DNA of 64,000 nucleotides from Siphonodentalium dalli (lineage: Eukaryota; Mollusca; Scaphopoda; Gadilida; Siphonodentaliidae): the NCBI GenBank assembly GCA_032622095.1, contig CP136065.1, positions 37,666,732-37,730,731 of the forward strand, read 5' to 3'. The stretch's first letter is position 1. Every line of letters starts with the position of its first letter. The translations under genes were made by a program, and so were the position numbers. This document shows positions 45,840 to 57,853 of the stretch, in pieces. The notes beneath the pieces were generated by a model. That model was not told the DNA's origin. It did no database searches and worked only from the letters and a program-made list of their open reading frames with translations.

Positions 45840-46537
45840 ATAAGAAGCGGCCAAGTAATCATTATTTTCAGTTTCTACCGCACCCCCCCCCCAACCCCGA
45901 CCCTGGTCGTGATACTGGTAACCAAAGTGAGCCACGTTAAAGCACCTGTCAGATTACCTATAAACTATTTCCTCTGCCTTCTAGATGGTAGGCCTTCATG
46001 TAAAACCCGTTTATTGTCTGCTACAAATTTTCGCTAAAGGAGATTTTTTAGTACGCTGCCCCAGTGCGGCCATATACTACCAATAGGATAGCAATTCAGC
46101 AAAACCCACCAACATCATATCACATTAGCAGGACCACTTGGCCGGGGTGTTATACAACCGATATATATGTGACAACCGTTTAGCAACGCAATCATACAAT
46201 GTATGCAATGTGGTCATCTACATGTGCGCAAATAAAACTCAATGGTGTGCCGACAATATACATCTGTATACCAATGTATGCAACATTTAAACGAATATGC
46301 GCACTACAGGCTTAACATGCTCAATGTGTTACATACTACCCACTAAATCGTTGAGGTGTAGTCATTATTTTTAGTCCCCCTCCCCCACGACGTGGCCGTG
46401 ACACCGGTGACGTCAGTGAGTAACTTTAAATAATATGTCAGATTCATTACTCTGTCTGAAGCCTTCTTGGTGATACATGTATATATATTTTCTACTGCGA
46501 TTTTCGAGGAGTGAAGCATCCTATCTATCCACCCTCT
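45840..46537 (+). repeat. Tandem duplication of about 490 bp, diverged, with a 468-bp-family fragment
   Basis: GTAATCATTATTTTCAG..., a C-rich run and CCTTCTAGATGGTAGGCCTT at 45850-46000 reappear, altered, at 46345-46480. Between them, at about 46165-46345, lies a fragment of the 468-bp repeat (GACAACCGTTTAGCAACGCA, TGGTGTGCCGACAATATA). Confidence 0.6.
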
Positions 46538-47435
46538 CGATCATGCCGGGTCTGGCCCCCTTCCCCGAAACACTCACTACAAGACTGCCGGTGATCGATA
46601 AAGTATAATTTTGTCCGCTGCCCCTCTACGCAACCACCCATGTCGCAATTCAAAATCAATACGGCCCTATTGAACTGTTAATTTAGTCCGGGGCAAGCCC
46701 CCTTCCCCGAAACACTCCCTATAACCTATTTGACTGGCGGTATTCGATAAAGGATAACTTTGTCCGTCGCCCCTGTACACAACCGCCCCTGTCACAATGC
46801 AACATCAATACGTCCCTGTTGACCCGAAAATACTTTAATTTGGTCAGGGGGTAGTCCCCTTTCCCGAAACAATCCCTATTTGACTGCCGGTTTTCGACAA
46901 AGGATATTTTTGTCCGCCGGCCCTGTACACAACCACCCCTGTCACAATGCAACACAAATACGTCCCTGTTGACCCGAAAATACTTTAATTTGGTCAGGGG
47001 CTAGTCCCCTTTCCCGAAACACTCCCTATTTGACTGTCGGTTTTCGATAAAGGATATTTTTGTCCGCCGCCCCTGTACACAACCACCCCTGTCACAATGC
47101 AACACCAATACGTCCCTGTTGACCCTAAAATACTTTAATTTGGTCAGGGGCTAGTCCCCTTTCCCGAAACACTCCCTATTTGACTGTCGGTTTTCGATAA
47201 AGGATATTTTTGTCCGCCGCCCCTGTACACAACCACCCCTGTCACAATGCAACATCAATACGTCCCTGTATACCCGAAAATACTTTAATTTGGTTCGGGG
47301 CTATATAGCCCCCCTCCACGAAACACTCCCTATTTGACTGCCGGTTTTCGACAAAGGATATTTTTGTCCGCCACCCCTCTACGCAACCACCCCTGTCACC
47401 ATGAAACATCAATACGTCCCTTTCATTTAGTCCGA
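46538..47435. repeat. 150-bp satellite, about six copies
   Basis: TACTTTAATTTGGT begins at 46831, 46981, 47131 and 47281, exactly 150 bp apart; two more diverged copies precede them. Landmarks: CCCCTTTCCCGAAACA, CGGTTTTCGA(T/C)AAAGGATA, ACACAACCACCCCTGTCACA and AATACGTCCCTG. Because 150 is divisible by three, minus-strand frames (46719-46955, 47242-47448) show a 50-residue period (HCDRGGCVQGRRTK...). That follows from the repeat length and is not by itself evidence of coding. Confidence 0.93.
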
Positions 47436-47469
47436 CAATTTCGACCAATTTTCTCGGCGATAGCGACCG

Positions 47470-48440
47470 GAATATACAACAAATATATATGACAACCGTT
47501 TACGCACTGTCATATATTGATGCAATGCGGTCACATATATATGCAAAAATTTAAGACAATAGTGTGCCGACAATTTATATCTGCATAACAATTTATGTAG
47601 TTTTTGAACAAATATGACAATCTACACACTTTACATACCTACTGTGTTCTATATTATCCAATACATCGTGTTATATTTCTGAACAAATAAATTAATGTCA
47701 GCACACTATTTGATGTATGTGACATATACATGTTGTATTATTGAACAAATATATGCCACTACTCTCGTTTTATTGAACATATACATGACATCGACTTGTT
47801 TACGGGCACAACATATGTTCGATGTTTTAAACATACATGTGGTATTTTACAATACCAATGTGCTACCTTTACAACACAAAGGTGCAGTTTACACTACCAA
47901 TGTACATTTGTGTTCAATCTTATCACACAGTGTTGTAAATTTTGCATACACATATGTGTATAACCGTTTACGCACTGTCATATATTTATGCAATGTGGTC
48001 ATATATATATGCAAAAATTGAATACAATGGTGTGTCGATAATTTATATCTGCATAACAATTTATGCAGTGTTTGAACAAATATGACAATCTACAGACTTT
48101 ACATGCTCAATGTATTCTATATTATCCAATACATAGTGTTGTACATTTGAACAAAGTCAAAACACTATTTGATGTTGGTCACACATATATGTTATAGTTT
48201 TGAATAAATATATGTCACCACTCCATTATTATTGAAACTATATACGACATCGACTTGCACACAGGAACTGGGTGTTCGATGTTTTGAACATGCATGTGCT
48301 ATTTTATAATGAATATGTGAGCAGTTTGAACTGCGTGTACTGTGTGTGATACCTGATAGCATTGGTGTTCGATCTTATCACACGGTGTTGTAAATATTGC
48401 ATATATATGTGTATATAGTGTAATACATGGTTCGATGTGC
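47470..48440. repeat. 468-bp tandem repeat related to the macrosatellite linker
   Basis: AACCGTTTACGCACTGTCAT occurs at 47494 and 47962, and the following 450 bp align throughout. The second half of each unit (TATTATCCAATACAT, TATTTGATGT, TTATTGAACATATACATGAC, TTCGATGTTTT) is the reverse complement of the AT-rich linker in the 1-8.4 kb macrosatellite. Confidence 0.85.
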
Positions 48441-48598
48441 ATAGCACATTATGGTTTGCAACGACCAGAATATAGAACCCATACCCGGTATATAATATAG
48501 TTACAATAATAACACTATAGTCGTATGTTTAAAAAAATAATTTAATTGATCACATATTCACATATTACAATTGTTTCAACCTGAACACTCAGGGACTT

Positions 48599-48874
48599 TT
48601 AGCATAGTCTTCCATCAAGAAACCTAATCACTTTTAATTTTAGCGCGGATGGATACGAGTGCGATATCGATATCTCACTAAACGGATAACGGTTTGTATC
48701 TGATGCAAAAATACTATTATTTGATAGCTTAGCATATAATAAAGGATGATATGTTGGGTCTGTGACCGTGTATCTGGGAGTGCTTATCCGCTGCCCGTCC
48801 TGTTGTGGCCAGATTCCAGAAATAAATGTTATACTCAAGTTCATCGAGTTCGATCCGATGTCTATATTTTCCAA
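48599..48874 (-). other. Unrecognised 91-codon frame with protein-like composition
   Basis: The frame (MENIDIGSNSMNLSITFI..., ending VIRFLDGRLC) has balanced composition and lies outside any repeat I can define. There is no known motif, signal peptide or flanking exon signal that I can support, and the start codon context is ordinary. It could be a decayed exon or chance. Confidence 0.18.
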
Positions 48875-48904
48875 CTAACATTTCATGTTAAACACGTCGC
48901 AGAC

Positions 48905-49580
48905 ATGTGGGGACGTGGCTAGAGGGTCTCCGTTAGGGGTGTCCACCTTGGAATTACCAACTGCACCCACCGTGGGTGGTAGCCTATTCGGAATAGGGTC
49001 TCCGTTAGGGTGTGTCCACCTTGGAATTACCAACTGCACCCACCATGGGTGGTAGCCTATTCTGAATGGATCAGTAGTCTTCTTGCCACTGGCCAGGGGA
49101 GGAACAGAATCCATGAGAACATTTGAGATCAAAACATGAAAATTGCAAAATCCTAACATCAAGTGGTCTGGCTACAGGCAAATTCACAGCCCGATTTTAT
49201 TTTGATAAATTAATTAGCAGTTTCTATATATGGGAGTGATCAGGACAATTCGGTGTGAACGAAATTTGAAATCTGAACATTGATATTGCAAAATCCTAGA
49301 ATCCAGACTGGCTTCAAGCTTTTCAAGATTTGGAAATTTGCAACTTGACACCCCGAAAGTTTGGAAAATTTCCAAATGATGGCCATTTCAGTCAAAATAT
49401 TTGATCAAAAGTAAGAAAATATGCAAATTTTGGTAAATAAATTCCCCACTAATAAGTTATTGGAAAATCAAACAACGAGGACACTTTCAACCTATTATTA
49501 AATTTCCAACTAATATTGTGTCAGGTATGAAATTTCCAATTGTTGAACATTTTGACCAAAGTTTGGGGGGTGAAACAAAG
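48905..49580 (+). repeat. Duplicated block, copy 2, with an internal 69-bp tandem duplication
   Basis: Matches 44150-45030. The part 48925-49063 contains two adjacent copies of about 69 bp (GTCTCCGTTAGGG..., CCACCTTGGAATTACCAACT, GGGTGGTAGCCTATTC), a duplication not present in copy 1. Confidence 0.75.
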
Positions 49581-51420
49581 TGACCCCTGTCACAGAGTGC
49601 TATATATATCGTTGGACGCGGAATTAGATTGAGTATACTCCTGACAACATCCCATGCACTCACATCGATTTGAGTTGATTAATAATTTAATTATACACTT
49701 TTGGAACTGGTATAGAACCTGCAACATAGATAATAGCATTATAATAGTATCTTCCTTGATGACCCCATAGAGTGTGTTTGAAGAAAGCGAAATCACCTTT
49801 CCGTACTGTCGACTCTGCCAAAACGAAGGTAGACCCTATGGTTACAGAGTATGATAAACTAATGCAAGCAAGGGGACCTGTTGAGAATTTCAACATACAC
49901 CGGAAGTGTAACCGCCAGATCCAGGGGAAGCCGGACCCGGGAGTAGTTTAGGTCGAGTGGTCTCGATTTTCAGGGTCGGTTTGATCCATGGTTTAAGTAA
50001 ATATTGTTTTTGTTATTTACAATGTCCCAAAGGGAGGAAAAAAGATGAAAATCTAAGTTAAGTTGTGGTTAAGTGTGGTTGATTGCTCGAATTCCCCAAT
50101 GCATATGGCGGTTCATGTAGATGTAATAACTTGCAGGGGGGAACTATTTATCAATGGATATGTATAAAAATTGTCCAATGGGATACATATACCTTATACT
50201 AGTGCTGATATATGCATCTATCAGCTTATGATGGGTTATTGCATTTGGTAACTACATCAATGCAGTGAATTTAGCAGTGTGAATTTTACTACCCAGGTTT
50301 ATCGAGCATATACTCCCACCACACACTGACCTGGGTGGTGGACAAATACATTATAAGCCAGTATTGGCAAATATTTAATTTTCAATTTTTCAATTGAACG
50401 ATATAGCTGCTAAAACTGGTTAAATTGCCATTTGGACTAAATGAGATAGGCTCCCAGTGGTTTGAGCGACATAAGAAGGTTTTTATTCGGCTTCAAACAA
50501 AAATTTGTTAAATTTGGGGAAGGTGGGTTTCAAATAAGTTGAAGTGAAATCTTATTTTTTGCAGGTTTGGGGGCGGTGTGTCCCATATAATGCCAAAACA
50601 AAAAATCAGTATATCTTCCTCCAATGTGTTTACATCCCCCTACTATTACTTTGGCTTTTTATTTTGTAGCTTTAATTTACACGTTTCGTCAGAACTTATG
50701 TTCTTCATACGCCACACCATTATATAATGGTTATTTAGTGTATGGTGAATCGCATGACAATTTCAAGTGTTCTAATTCGCCACCGGGCAGATTACCAGAG
50801 ATTTAAACCGCTGATATACTACTTCGGCTTTTTTTTATAACTTTTCACAAGAGAAAAACAACAATATTTTCTCGGTTAACTAGGAATACGTTTAGTTGGT
50901 CGGTTGGTCGATTTGAAGCATGCCAGCAATTTAGTCACAAAAACAAACAACATTCCGTTACGACGATCCTGGAATACTTTAAGAAACCACGCACTAATTG
51001 TCATGATATGTCTCTGGTTATTATCTCAGTTTGAGTAGCCAACATAAGCTGTTATTGTCACGTAAGACTAGGTGCACGAAGCTCGTGTGTTCTACACACG
51101 TGTATCTGAAGGATGTGTAAAGCTAGTTCGTTCGTTTGTAACGACAATATATTTCAGGGCAGGTTTTAGGAAATTAGTACTTTGATTTTTGTTTTATTCA
51201 AGAATATCGCGCTGTGGTACACCGCCGTTCACATGCAATAAATTATATACCTGTGAAAAATCGAGTGATTCATTTATGGCAACCCACTTGAAAACACACC
51301 CAGCTATATATCTGCAGCTTTAACATGTATCGAGTGTCACATTGCGATATGAAGCGATAATTGTCAATATCAGGTGATAACACAAATACCGGAATCACAA
51401 AAACAAAAACAAGAAGCGCA
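49581..51420. other. Unassigned intergenic DNA
   Basis: Nothing recognisable. Frames of 60-69 codons lack motifs. Confidence 0.5.
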
Positions 51421-51424
51421 CTCC

Positions 51425-51530
51425 GTGTATAACTGGGGTTGCGTCTGGAGAACCCGGTACCCCACGATTTAGTCACGTGATTGGGTCTGGAGAACCCGGA
51501 ACCACACGATTTAATCACGTTCCTATGTAA
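51425..51530 (+). repeat. Tandem duplication of about 46 bp
   Basis: GTCTGGAGAACCCGGTACCC, then CACGATTTAGTCACGTGATT, is followed at once by GTCTGGAGAACCCGGAACCA, then CACGATTTAATCACGT. Confidence 0.8.
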
Positions 51531-51623
51531 AATCATACTCAAAAGAGCGTTTTCAGTAATTTCAGTCATTGATCAACCGTCATGAAATGTGATCAAAAAA
51601 CCAAATCGGCTCGACACCAGGCG

Positions 51624-51722
51624 ATTTTTTATTTTTTCCGCCCTTTGGGTACCCACCAACCCCTAATTTTTATTTTTTCCGCCCTTTGGGTACCCACCAA
51701 CCCCTAATTTTAATTTTTTCCG
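51624..51722 (+). repeat. Tandem repeat of 41 bp, about 2.4 copies
   Basis: CCCTTTGGGTACCCACCAAC recurs 41 bp apart (51641 and 51682), with ATTTTTTCCG repeated a third time at the right edge. Confidence 0.88.
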
Positions 51723-51977
51723 ATTCAAATGTCTATTTTACTTAGTTGTCCTGATCTCATCCGATCTATGTTCTGTAACATGATTATTGAAGCATTCCTA
51801 CTTTTTATTTACCAATGAGGCTGTATAGTTTCAAAGCACTGACAATAAATGTGAGCTGTAGGTTGTAACATTATTTCTTACACTCTTTGTCAATTTTGTT
51901 CTTAAATTCTTTAACAAATTTTTTTAAATGTTTTTCATTTTTATTAACAATTATAAAAAATAATATAAAATTTGTTA

Positions 51978-52092
51978 GCCCATGCATTCTCTTTTATATG
52001 CGAGCGACCTGTGGTCGACTTGCATATATAAGAAAATGCATTGGCACAGGGTTTTCGCAAAAATTCAGGAAGCTCCCGTCATGAAAGTGTTA
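51978..52092. repeat. Hairpin of the ATGCATTCTCTTATATATG family
   Basis: CATGCATTCTCTTTTATATG, a short loop, and CATATATAAGAAAATGCATT pair with each other. The tail GGCACAGGGTTTTCGCAAAA and AGGAAGCTCCCGTCATGAAA is shared with 34065-34110 and 52420-52460. Confidence 0.7.
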
Positions 52093-52248
52093 GTAAAACT
52101 GTTTGCGTGCGATTGCTTGAGGCTATATTCTGGGGGAGTATCACGATCGAGTAAAATTCTGAACAAACGTACAACAATATTATAAAGGAGAATACCACAT
52201 CGCTGTGTGTTGAGTAGAGATAAAGTTCAGTGAGACGTAACGGGTTAA

Positions 52249-52462
52249 TCTTTTAATGACTGGAGCTGCTCCGGTGCAGCATTACAGAGCTTGTGCCAGT
52301 GCATTCTCTTATATATGCGAGTTTCCCATATGGACCATGAATGCATTGGCTTACAAGGTCAATGCAAATACTGTTATGCCAATGCATTATTTTTATATAT
52401 GCGAGTCTCTCTGTGGGCACAGGGTTTTCGCAAAAATTCAGGAAGCTCCAGTCATGAAAGGG
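52249..52462. mobile_element. 214-bp piggyBac-like MITE
   Basis: TTAA flanks both sides (52245-52248 and 52463-52466). The left end TCTTTTAATGACTGGAGCT is inverted, with a few changes, at the right (AGCTCCAGTCATGAAAGGG). The interior contains two copies of the TATATATGCGAG hairpin text. TTAA duplication and CCCTTT ends are typical of piggyBac-type elements. Confidence 0.65.
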
Positions 52463-52466
52463 TTAA

Positions 52467-53349
52467 TTGGAATATAAAGCGATAATTGTCCATATCAGGT
52501 GATAATACAAACTCGTCTGTTATGCTCACACGTCGCGACCGTGTGATTAGCACAAATATTAAGGAACTCAGCATGCAGGTATCAAACTGGAAAACAGTTT
52601 GTGTCCATCTAAAATTTACAATTAATTGCATACTATTGACACATATGTAAAGATGCAGGCAAAACATTGTAGATGGCAGTTGTATAACAAAAACAAGAAA
52701 TTTACCTTGAAGATTTCACTGCAAATTTTCTTGTTTCCAGATTCAATGTAAACATGTGCTCGGACTATATTTTCAAATAATTATCAAATTTGCTGTTCTT
52801 CCACTAAAAGTATTACCCATTCAGCAAATAAAAGTGTTGTAATCCAAAGTTAATCTTTTTTTTTTTTTTTTTCTTTAAAAAAATACATCTTTTGCAGCAA
52901 ATAATTTCAAGTTGCCTATTCTCACGGTAAACATGTGTTTCTGGTCATGAGAAGACCGGTCCCCTGATCCTTAAAGCGTTTTCACTGACTGCAGCTTAAT
53001 GAGCTTATGTATAGTAACTTACCGGATACCAAAATTTCAAAGGTAAAATTAAGGCGGAAGTCAAGTGAACAATTTTGAATGGGGATTTCCGTGCAAATCT
53101 GCGGAGAAAAAGTTTCAGAGTTGCACATACTTCTGCGTAATAACAATCCGTAATATATATCGTTGACTGATTAAAACTCGAAGATGAGGTCTACTAGATT
53201 GTGATGGGTATAATGCATTATGAATTTTTCGTATATATTCTGTATTATAACATTTGTGATTCGCTATCGCAGTATCGTGAGAATATTGTCAAAATGTCAT
53301 TGACCTCCGATCTCGCAATTAAAATATAACCAACCACGAAGCAGACTGA
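52467..53349. other. Unassigned intergenic DNA with a poly(T) run
   Basis: A T run interrupted once lies at about 52857-52873. Nothing else is recognised. Confidence 0.5.
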
Positions 53350-53730
53350 CCGGATTCGCCGACTGAAGTCAAACGCGTTGTAAATGAAACGTATGCGCTT
53401 CTCGATCTGGTGGTAGAAGAGCTTAAAAGTGCTGGCATCATGGACTACTGTGTCACGTTCTTCGCCAAGCCAGTCTCAGAAAGACAATTTCCAACGGACA
53501 ACATTGCTTTTCAGTTATTCCTAGATGGTGTTAGATTTCTGGATTCAGGTAGTTCCCAGGCTATGTGGTATTCTGCATAAGTAAAACAATTATGGACCGT
53601 AGGGTACACAGGCCTCTGGGGGAAATTACTAAAATACCAATATAGACTATACCAATGGCAAGGTTCAAATGATCGATTTTGGTTCAAAACCACACCAACT
53701 ATCAAAACGCTAATAAATTCTAGAAATTGA
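53350..53730 (+). pseudogene. Protein-like broken frame, possible decayed exon
   Basis: From 53350, after an in-frame stop at 53347, the frame reads TEVKRVVNETYALLDLVVEE, then LKSAGIMDYCVTFFAKPVSE and FPTDNIAFQLFLDGVRFLDS. It is interrupted by TAA at 53578 and continues in the same frame with VKQLWTVGYTGLWGKLL to 53728. Composition, alternating hydrophobic residues and GC content differ from nearby AT-rich noise. I have a vague, unverified memory of uncharacterised cnidarian and mollusc proteins with a DNIAxxLFxD...MxYS...FWxxG pattern. CAG|GTAGTT at 53546-53554 could be a splice donor, in which case the true exon ends at 53548. No start codon is present. It is either an exon of an uncharacterised gene or a fragment of a multicopy one. 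Confidence 0.35.
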
Positions 53731-55173
53731 CAATTGCAGCCTAAGTATCCTCATGTGTGTATTATTGGCAATACAATTCCCTTTCATTTGGCAAATAACT
53801 CGGCGATATTGAAAGAAGCGAGCTCGAGATATTGTATCGGAAACTAACGAATTCTGCCGAAGAAATCGGGTCGTCGATCTGCATGTCCGCTCAGAGTCCT
53901 TTGATCTTGTTATACAATCAATATTTTCGAGCAAAAATTTGTCGCGAACGTGTACTTAAACGCGATGACATAACCTATAAATGCTCTTATATGTTCGCAA
54001 GTCGTTCCGAAACCATCCATACATTTTTTATTTCATCCGATGTGTGTTTGTGCCCAATTTTTTAAACTTTATTCATCAAACGAATTCCAGAAACAAGACG
54101 TTTCTGCGACTGGCAGTACATTTTAAAAGCGAAAGTAAAACAATAATACGGGAGGTCAAGGTCACGCTATTTTCAAAGCATTATAATAATGTATTTAAAA
54201 AATCCAATTATTTAACGATAAGTTTTACTTCTGTTTTAAAATCAAATAAACTTATTGCTACAGAGAACATTAATAATTCAAGTGTTTCTTCAATACTCTA
54301 TCAGCTATCTATGCATATTGATTTTTTGCAAGACATCATTTGTGAAGTTTAATCTCGATTATTGTCAATCAATCAGCAAGCCGTCAAAATTTACTGCCAG
54401 TTCCAGACACGTCTTGTTTCGGGAATTCATTCGCATTTATTATATAACTTATCCTGTCAAACCTACATGAAAAAATAAAATGGCCAACAACTGCACCATT
54501 TGCAGCACATGTATGTCAATAACATAAAGAGGTTTAGCTTGTAAAACGTCAAACTTGGTTGTTGTAGAAACATTCTTGTCGCGAAAGAACCCCGTGATAA
54601 GCTGGAATGCTTGAACAGTCAAATGACCGGTTGACTTCCCGAAAACAAACTGCGCGAAGTTACATGTTTTATCGACTCAATTGTGAAGTTTAAAGATGCA
54701 TAATCCGAATTAACGCTCCCAAATTACTATTTCTTTGTCGTCGGGTGGGGGGTATTTGATTCGAATCGAGGTATCCACCCACCAAGGTTGAGAGTGATCC
54801 AGATATCGATCTTTGAAATCTAATTGTTTTCACCACCGGTACATTTTGACTGCCTGACCGACGACGGTCTCGGGCCAATTTGCGGATGAAGATGGATAAT
54901 TCTAAAAACAAGTGGTTTTGGATGTTAAAATTTGACAATCCGGACAAATTTCGTTGAACTAAATGTTGATAAATAACATGTTTTGGGAAATGCTATACTA
55001 TTGTATTGTTTACTGTGATTATCATTATTTTTGGGCAATTTATCGATTCTGATAACTGAAGCGGCATTTCAAAAAATGTTGTTGTTGTTGGAATCTCATG
55101 ATATGGGAACCATCGAATCGGATTGAGTACCTTTAACACATTCTATACTAAACAATCATTGACTAATAGTTCC
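53731..55173. other. Unassigned intergenic DNA
   Basis: Frames of 71-123 codons (53832-54470) overlap in two registers on the plus strand and look AT-driven. An 85-codon minus frame at 54690-54947 is motif-free. Confidence 0.45.
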
Positions 55174-55177
55174 TTAA

Positions 55178-55635
55178 CCCTTTCAGTGCCAGGGGCCGAT
55201 CTCATCGGCCCTAATTTACGGTATGTAAAATGGGCCCTAAAAAAAAAAAATGTTTTTTTTAAATATATATATTTTTTTTGGGGTTGAATTTGTTTTGGGT
55301 ATGCTTAAGCACGCTGTAGCGAATTAAAACAAACTGGATAAAAGCTTAGTAGCATGTTATAACTCAAAACTATTACCAAGTATTCATAGTTATAATTTTG
55401 ATGCCCTTGAAAAACGTAAGATTCCCTGGCACTAATCCTACAAAATAAGTCTGTTAAAGAATATAAGAAAACATTATTAAAATTGTAAAAAATAATAACA
55501 AATGATGAAAAATTGTTAGGCCAATGCATTCTCTTATATATGCGAGGCGACCTATGGTCTACTCGCATATATAAGATAATGCATTGGCACAGGGTATATG
55601 GGTTGATACAAAAATCGGACCTGGCACTGAAAGGG
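55178..55635. mobile_element. 458-bp piggyBac-like MITE
   Basis: Both ends read TTAACCCTTTCAGTGCCAGG in inverted orientation: a perfect 20-base match including the TTAA at 55174-55177 and 55636-55639. TTAA duplication and CCC ends are characteristic of piggyBac. Inside, CCAATGCATTCTCTTATATA and its inverse form the hairpin also seen at 34011, 51978 and 52292. No transposase is present. Confidence 0.8.
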
Positions 55636-55639
55636 TTAA

Positions 55640-55850
55640 GAAATGTTCAGATAATAAGTCCAACAAATGACCAAAGGTTCGTTGAACTTATTAATTTGAA
55701 CATTTCCGTCAATAAATAGCTCCCCTTCTGTACTTTTACTTATCTGTCGTCTACACATGTAATCCCTCCCTGCAAATCAATAATATACCATTCCGATGTA
55801 CACTTTTGAACTGGCTGGGAGAATCCATTTAGTATAAAAATAGTTAACAA
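55640..55850. repeat. Dispersed repeat with short hairpin
   Basis: AAATGTTCAGATAATAAGTC pairs loosely with GAACTTATTAATTTGAACAT. The following text (TATCTGTCGTCTACACATGT, ACCATTCCGATGTACACTTT) corresponds to 11045-11260 and partly to 22245-22320. Confidence 0.6.
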
Positions 55851-56400
55851 CTTAACTCTCTTCAGAGAACACCATTATATAGTTACTGGGATCGACAGAA
55901 AACTAAATTATCGAGTCCCCCTAATTCGGAATCAAAGTGTGTCATTCGCTTGTGCATTAAATGACAATACACCCCCACCTCCTTAGTCCTTACGTGTACG
56001 TGGAACATGTGATCGGGTTTATATACAAGTCGCTAACTAATGGATGACTGGATTAAAACGACTCATAATGCCCAGGCCTCCTATTAAACATGGAATGCGT
56101 TAGCCCTTAAAGTGATTTGAAACACTCCGGTAGGGTGGTCAAATATAATTGGAGAATAACCTTGTTCAAAGTAGTAATTTTTACAAATATTTTATCCAAA
56201 TTGACAACACACACCGTCATTTTTATATATTAATTAAATGCAGCGACTCTCGATGGCGAAATCGTTTTCGTTAGTTTATCACCGATAGATGCGTCCCGAA
56301 TCGAGTAGTAAATATTTACAATTGAGCGTAGTTCAGACGATGTTTTCTATGGAGTGGAACGGTCAATTTGCTTCAGATTTTCGGCAATATTAGTAGAATG
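55851..56400. other. Unassigned intergenic DNA
   Basis: No recognisable feature. Confidence 0.5.
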
Positions 56401-57772
56401 TTACATTCTTTTAGTTGACATAGCACCTGGGTACTATCTGATCAGTTTAATGCACCAGAACAAGTACATAATATGTCTTTAAATAGACGAATGCATGACC
56501 TATATAGGGACAATATGCCGGTATATATATTTAAAAACAGATTAAGTCGTGATAGATATTATACCGCCTCAGTGAGAGTTCAGAATTTGTTTTTAATTTT
56601 CTCCAGTAAGAAATATAATGAATAACGTCCATATACGGTTGTTAAATGTATCCTGATGTGTTAGAATTAAAGAGCGTTTGTGTGGAGGGTTGAAAACTGC
56701 ATAATCATTTTGCTGACTAAAAGACACGTCTCTAGCTGTATGGTATAAGCACATACGTCAGCTGCATACGTCTGTAATGCAATTATCGATCCATCTTAAT
56801 CCACATATTGTGACAAAAGCGAGAAATTACTAAGTCTGAGTATTATGAGTCTCTTTAAGTGCTTGCATGTTTAAGATTATGGCTATTATGTGTATTCACA
56901 CGCCTTACAGTTCACATCGTGCAATGATTGACCGCAAACCGTGTGCCTTTTTATTTCATATTCAATTAATAGTTGGGCTTTTGTGGACGATAATATGCTT
57001 GCCGTGCGCCATGTATTTATAACTCAAAAACTGACAGCACCGAGATGAGAGTACATGATACAAATAAAAAACAAAATCATTCGCCGATCAACATTGAATT
57101 ATATCAGAAATAAACAGAATTCCGTAATATCGTCTTAGATAGTTGATTAGTTGCACCAGCACAATTTTTATTGCAATCAGTCAGTTTGTTGGGTTATCAA
57201 GTTCGTGAAAGTCTAACCAATGAGAAAATTCTGGTTCGTACGGTTCATATCATCAAAGAATCATACACGTGTGGTTAATTAGTGTTAGATGTTCAGTTCA
57301 TTATGATATGGCAAAATTATAGAGCGCATGTGTGTAGCGTTGACAAGACTCAGTGTTTATGAATTTATATGACTTCGACACGTCTGTTGTTAGTATTAGA
57401 GTAAGTAGAAATAAGTATTTAATGCACATGTCGACATATCTCAATCCGCATGCAGAATATGACGAGAGCAAGCAATTAATGTATAGGCCAAACGATATGG
57501 GTCTCTTTAAATATGTTTACTATTTAAGATTATGGCTATTATGTAACACCGTACAAAACAAACAAAATGTATTTGCCTCAAATCAAATGAATTTTTCCCA
57601 TGTCAAAGAATGCAAATAAAAAGCACATCCCACACTGGTATACAAACCATGATTTCTCATATCATTCCATATTGTCCTGGGGCTGATGTGGTATCCCTGC
57701 ACCCCCACCGGACTTAACTTCACCCCACTGACTACTTTCAATATTTTGTTCATCAACCGTTAAGTAAATGTT

Positions 57773-57853
57773 AGAGCGCAATAATTGTTCTTTACCAGAA
57801 TCAACCGAGTCGAAGACGAGATTTATTCTGGTAAAGAACTATTCGCGTGCTCT
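57773..57853. repeat. 81-bp hairpin
   Basis: AGAGCGCAATAATTGTTCTT, then TACCAGAAT, is inverted as ATTCTGGTAAAGAACTATTC, then GCGTGCTCT, around a loop of about 20 bases. It may be a small palindromic MITE. Confidence 0.7.

Noticed and set aside
46719-47448. Minus-strand 50-residue repeat frames as a secreted repeat protein
   Set aside because: No signal sequence is seen and frames are broken between units. Openness is expected when the period is 150. It is kept only as a question in the findings.
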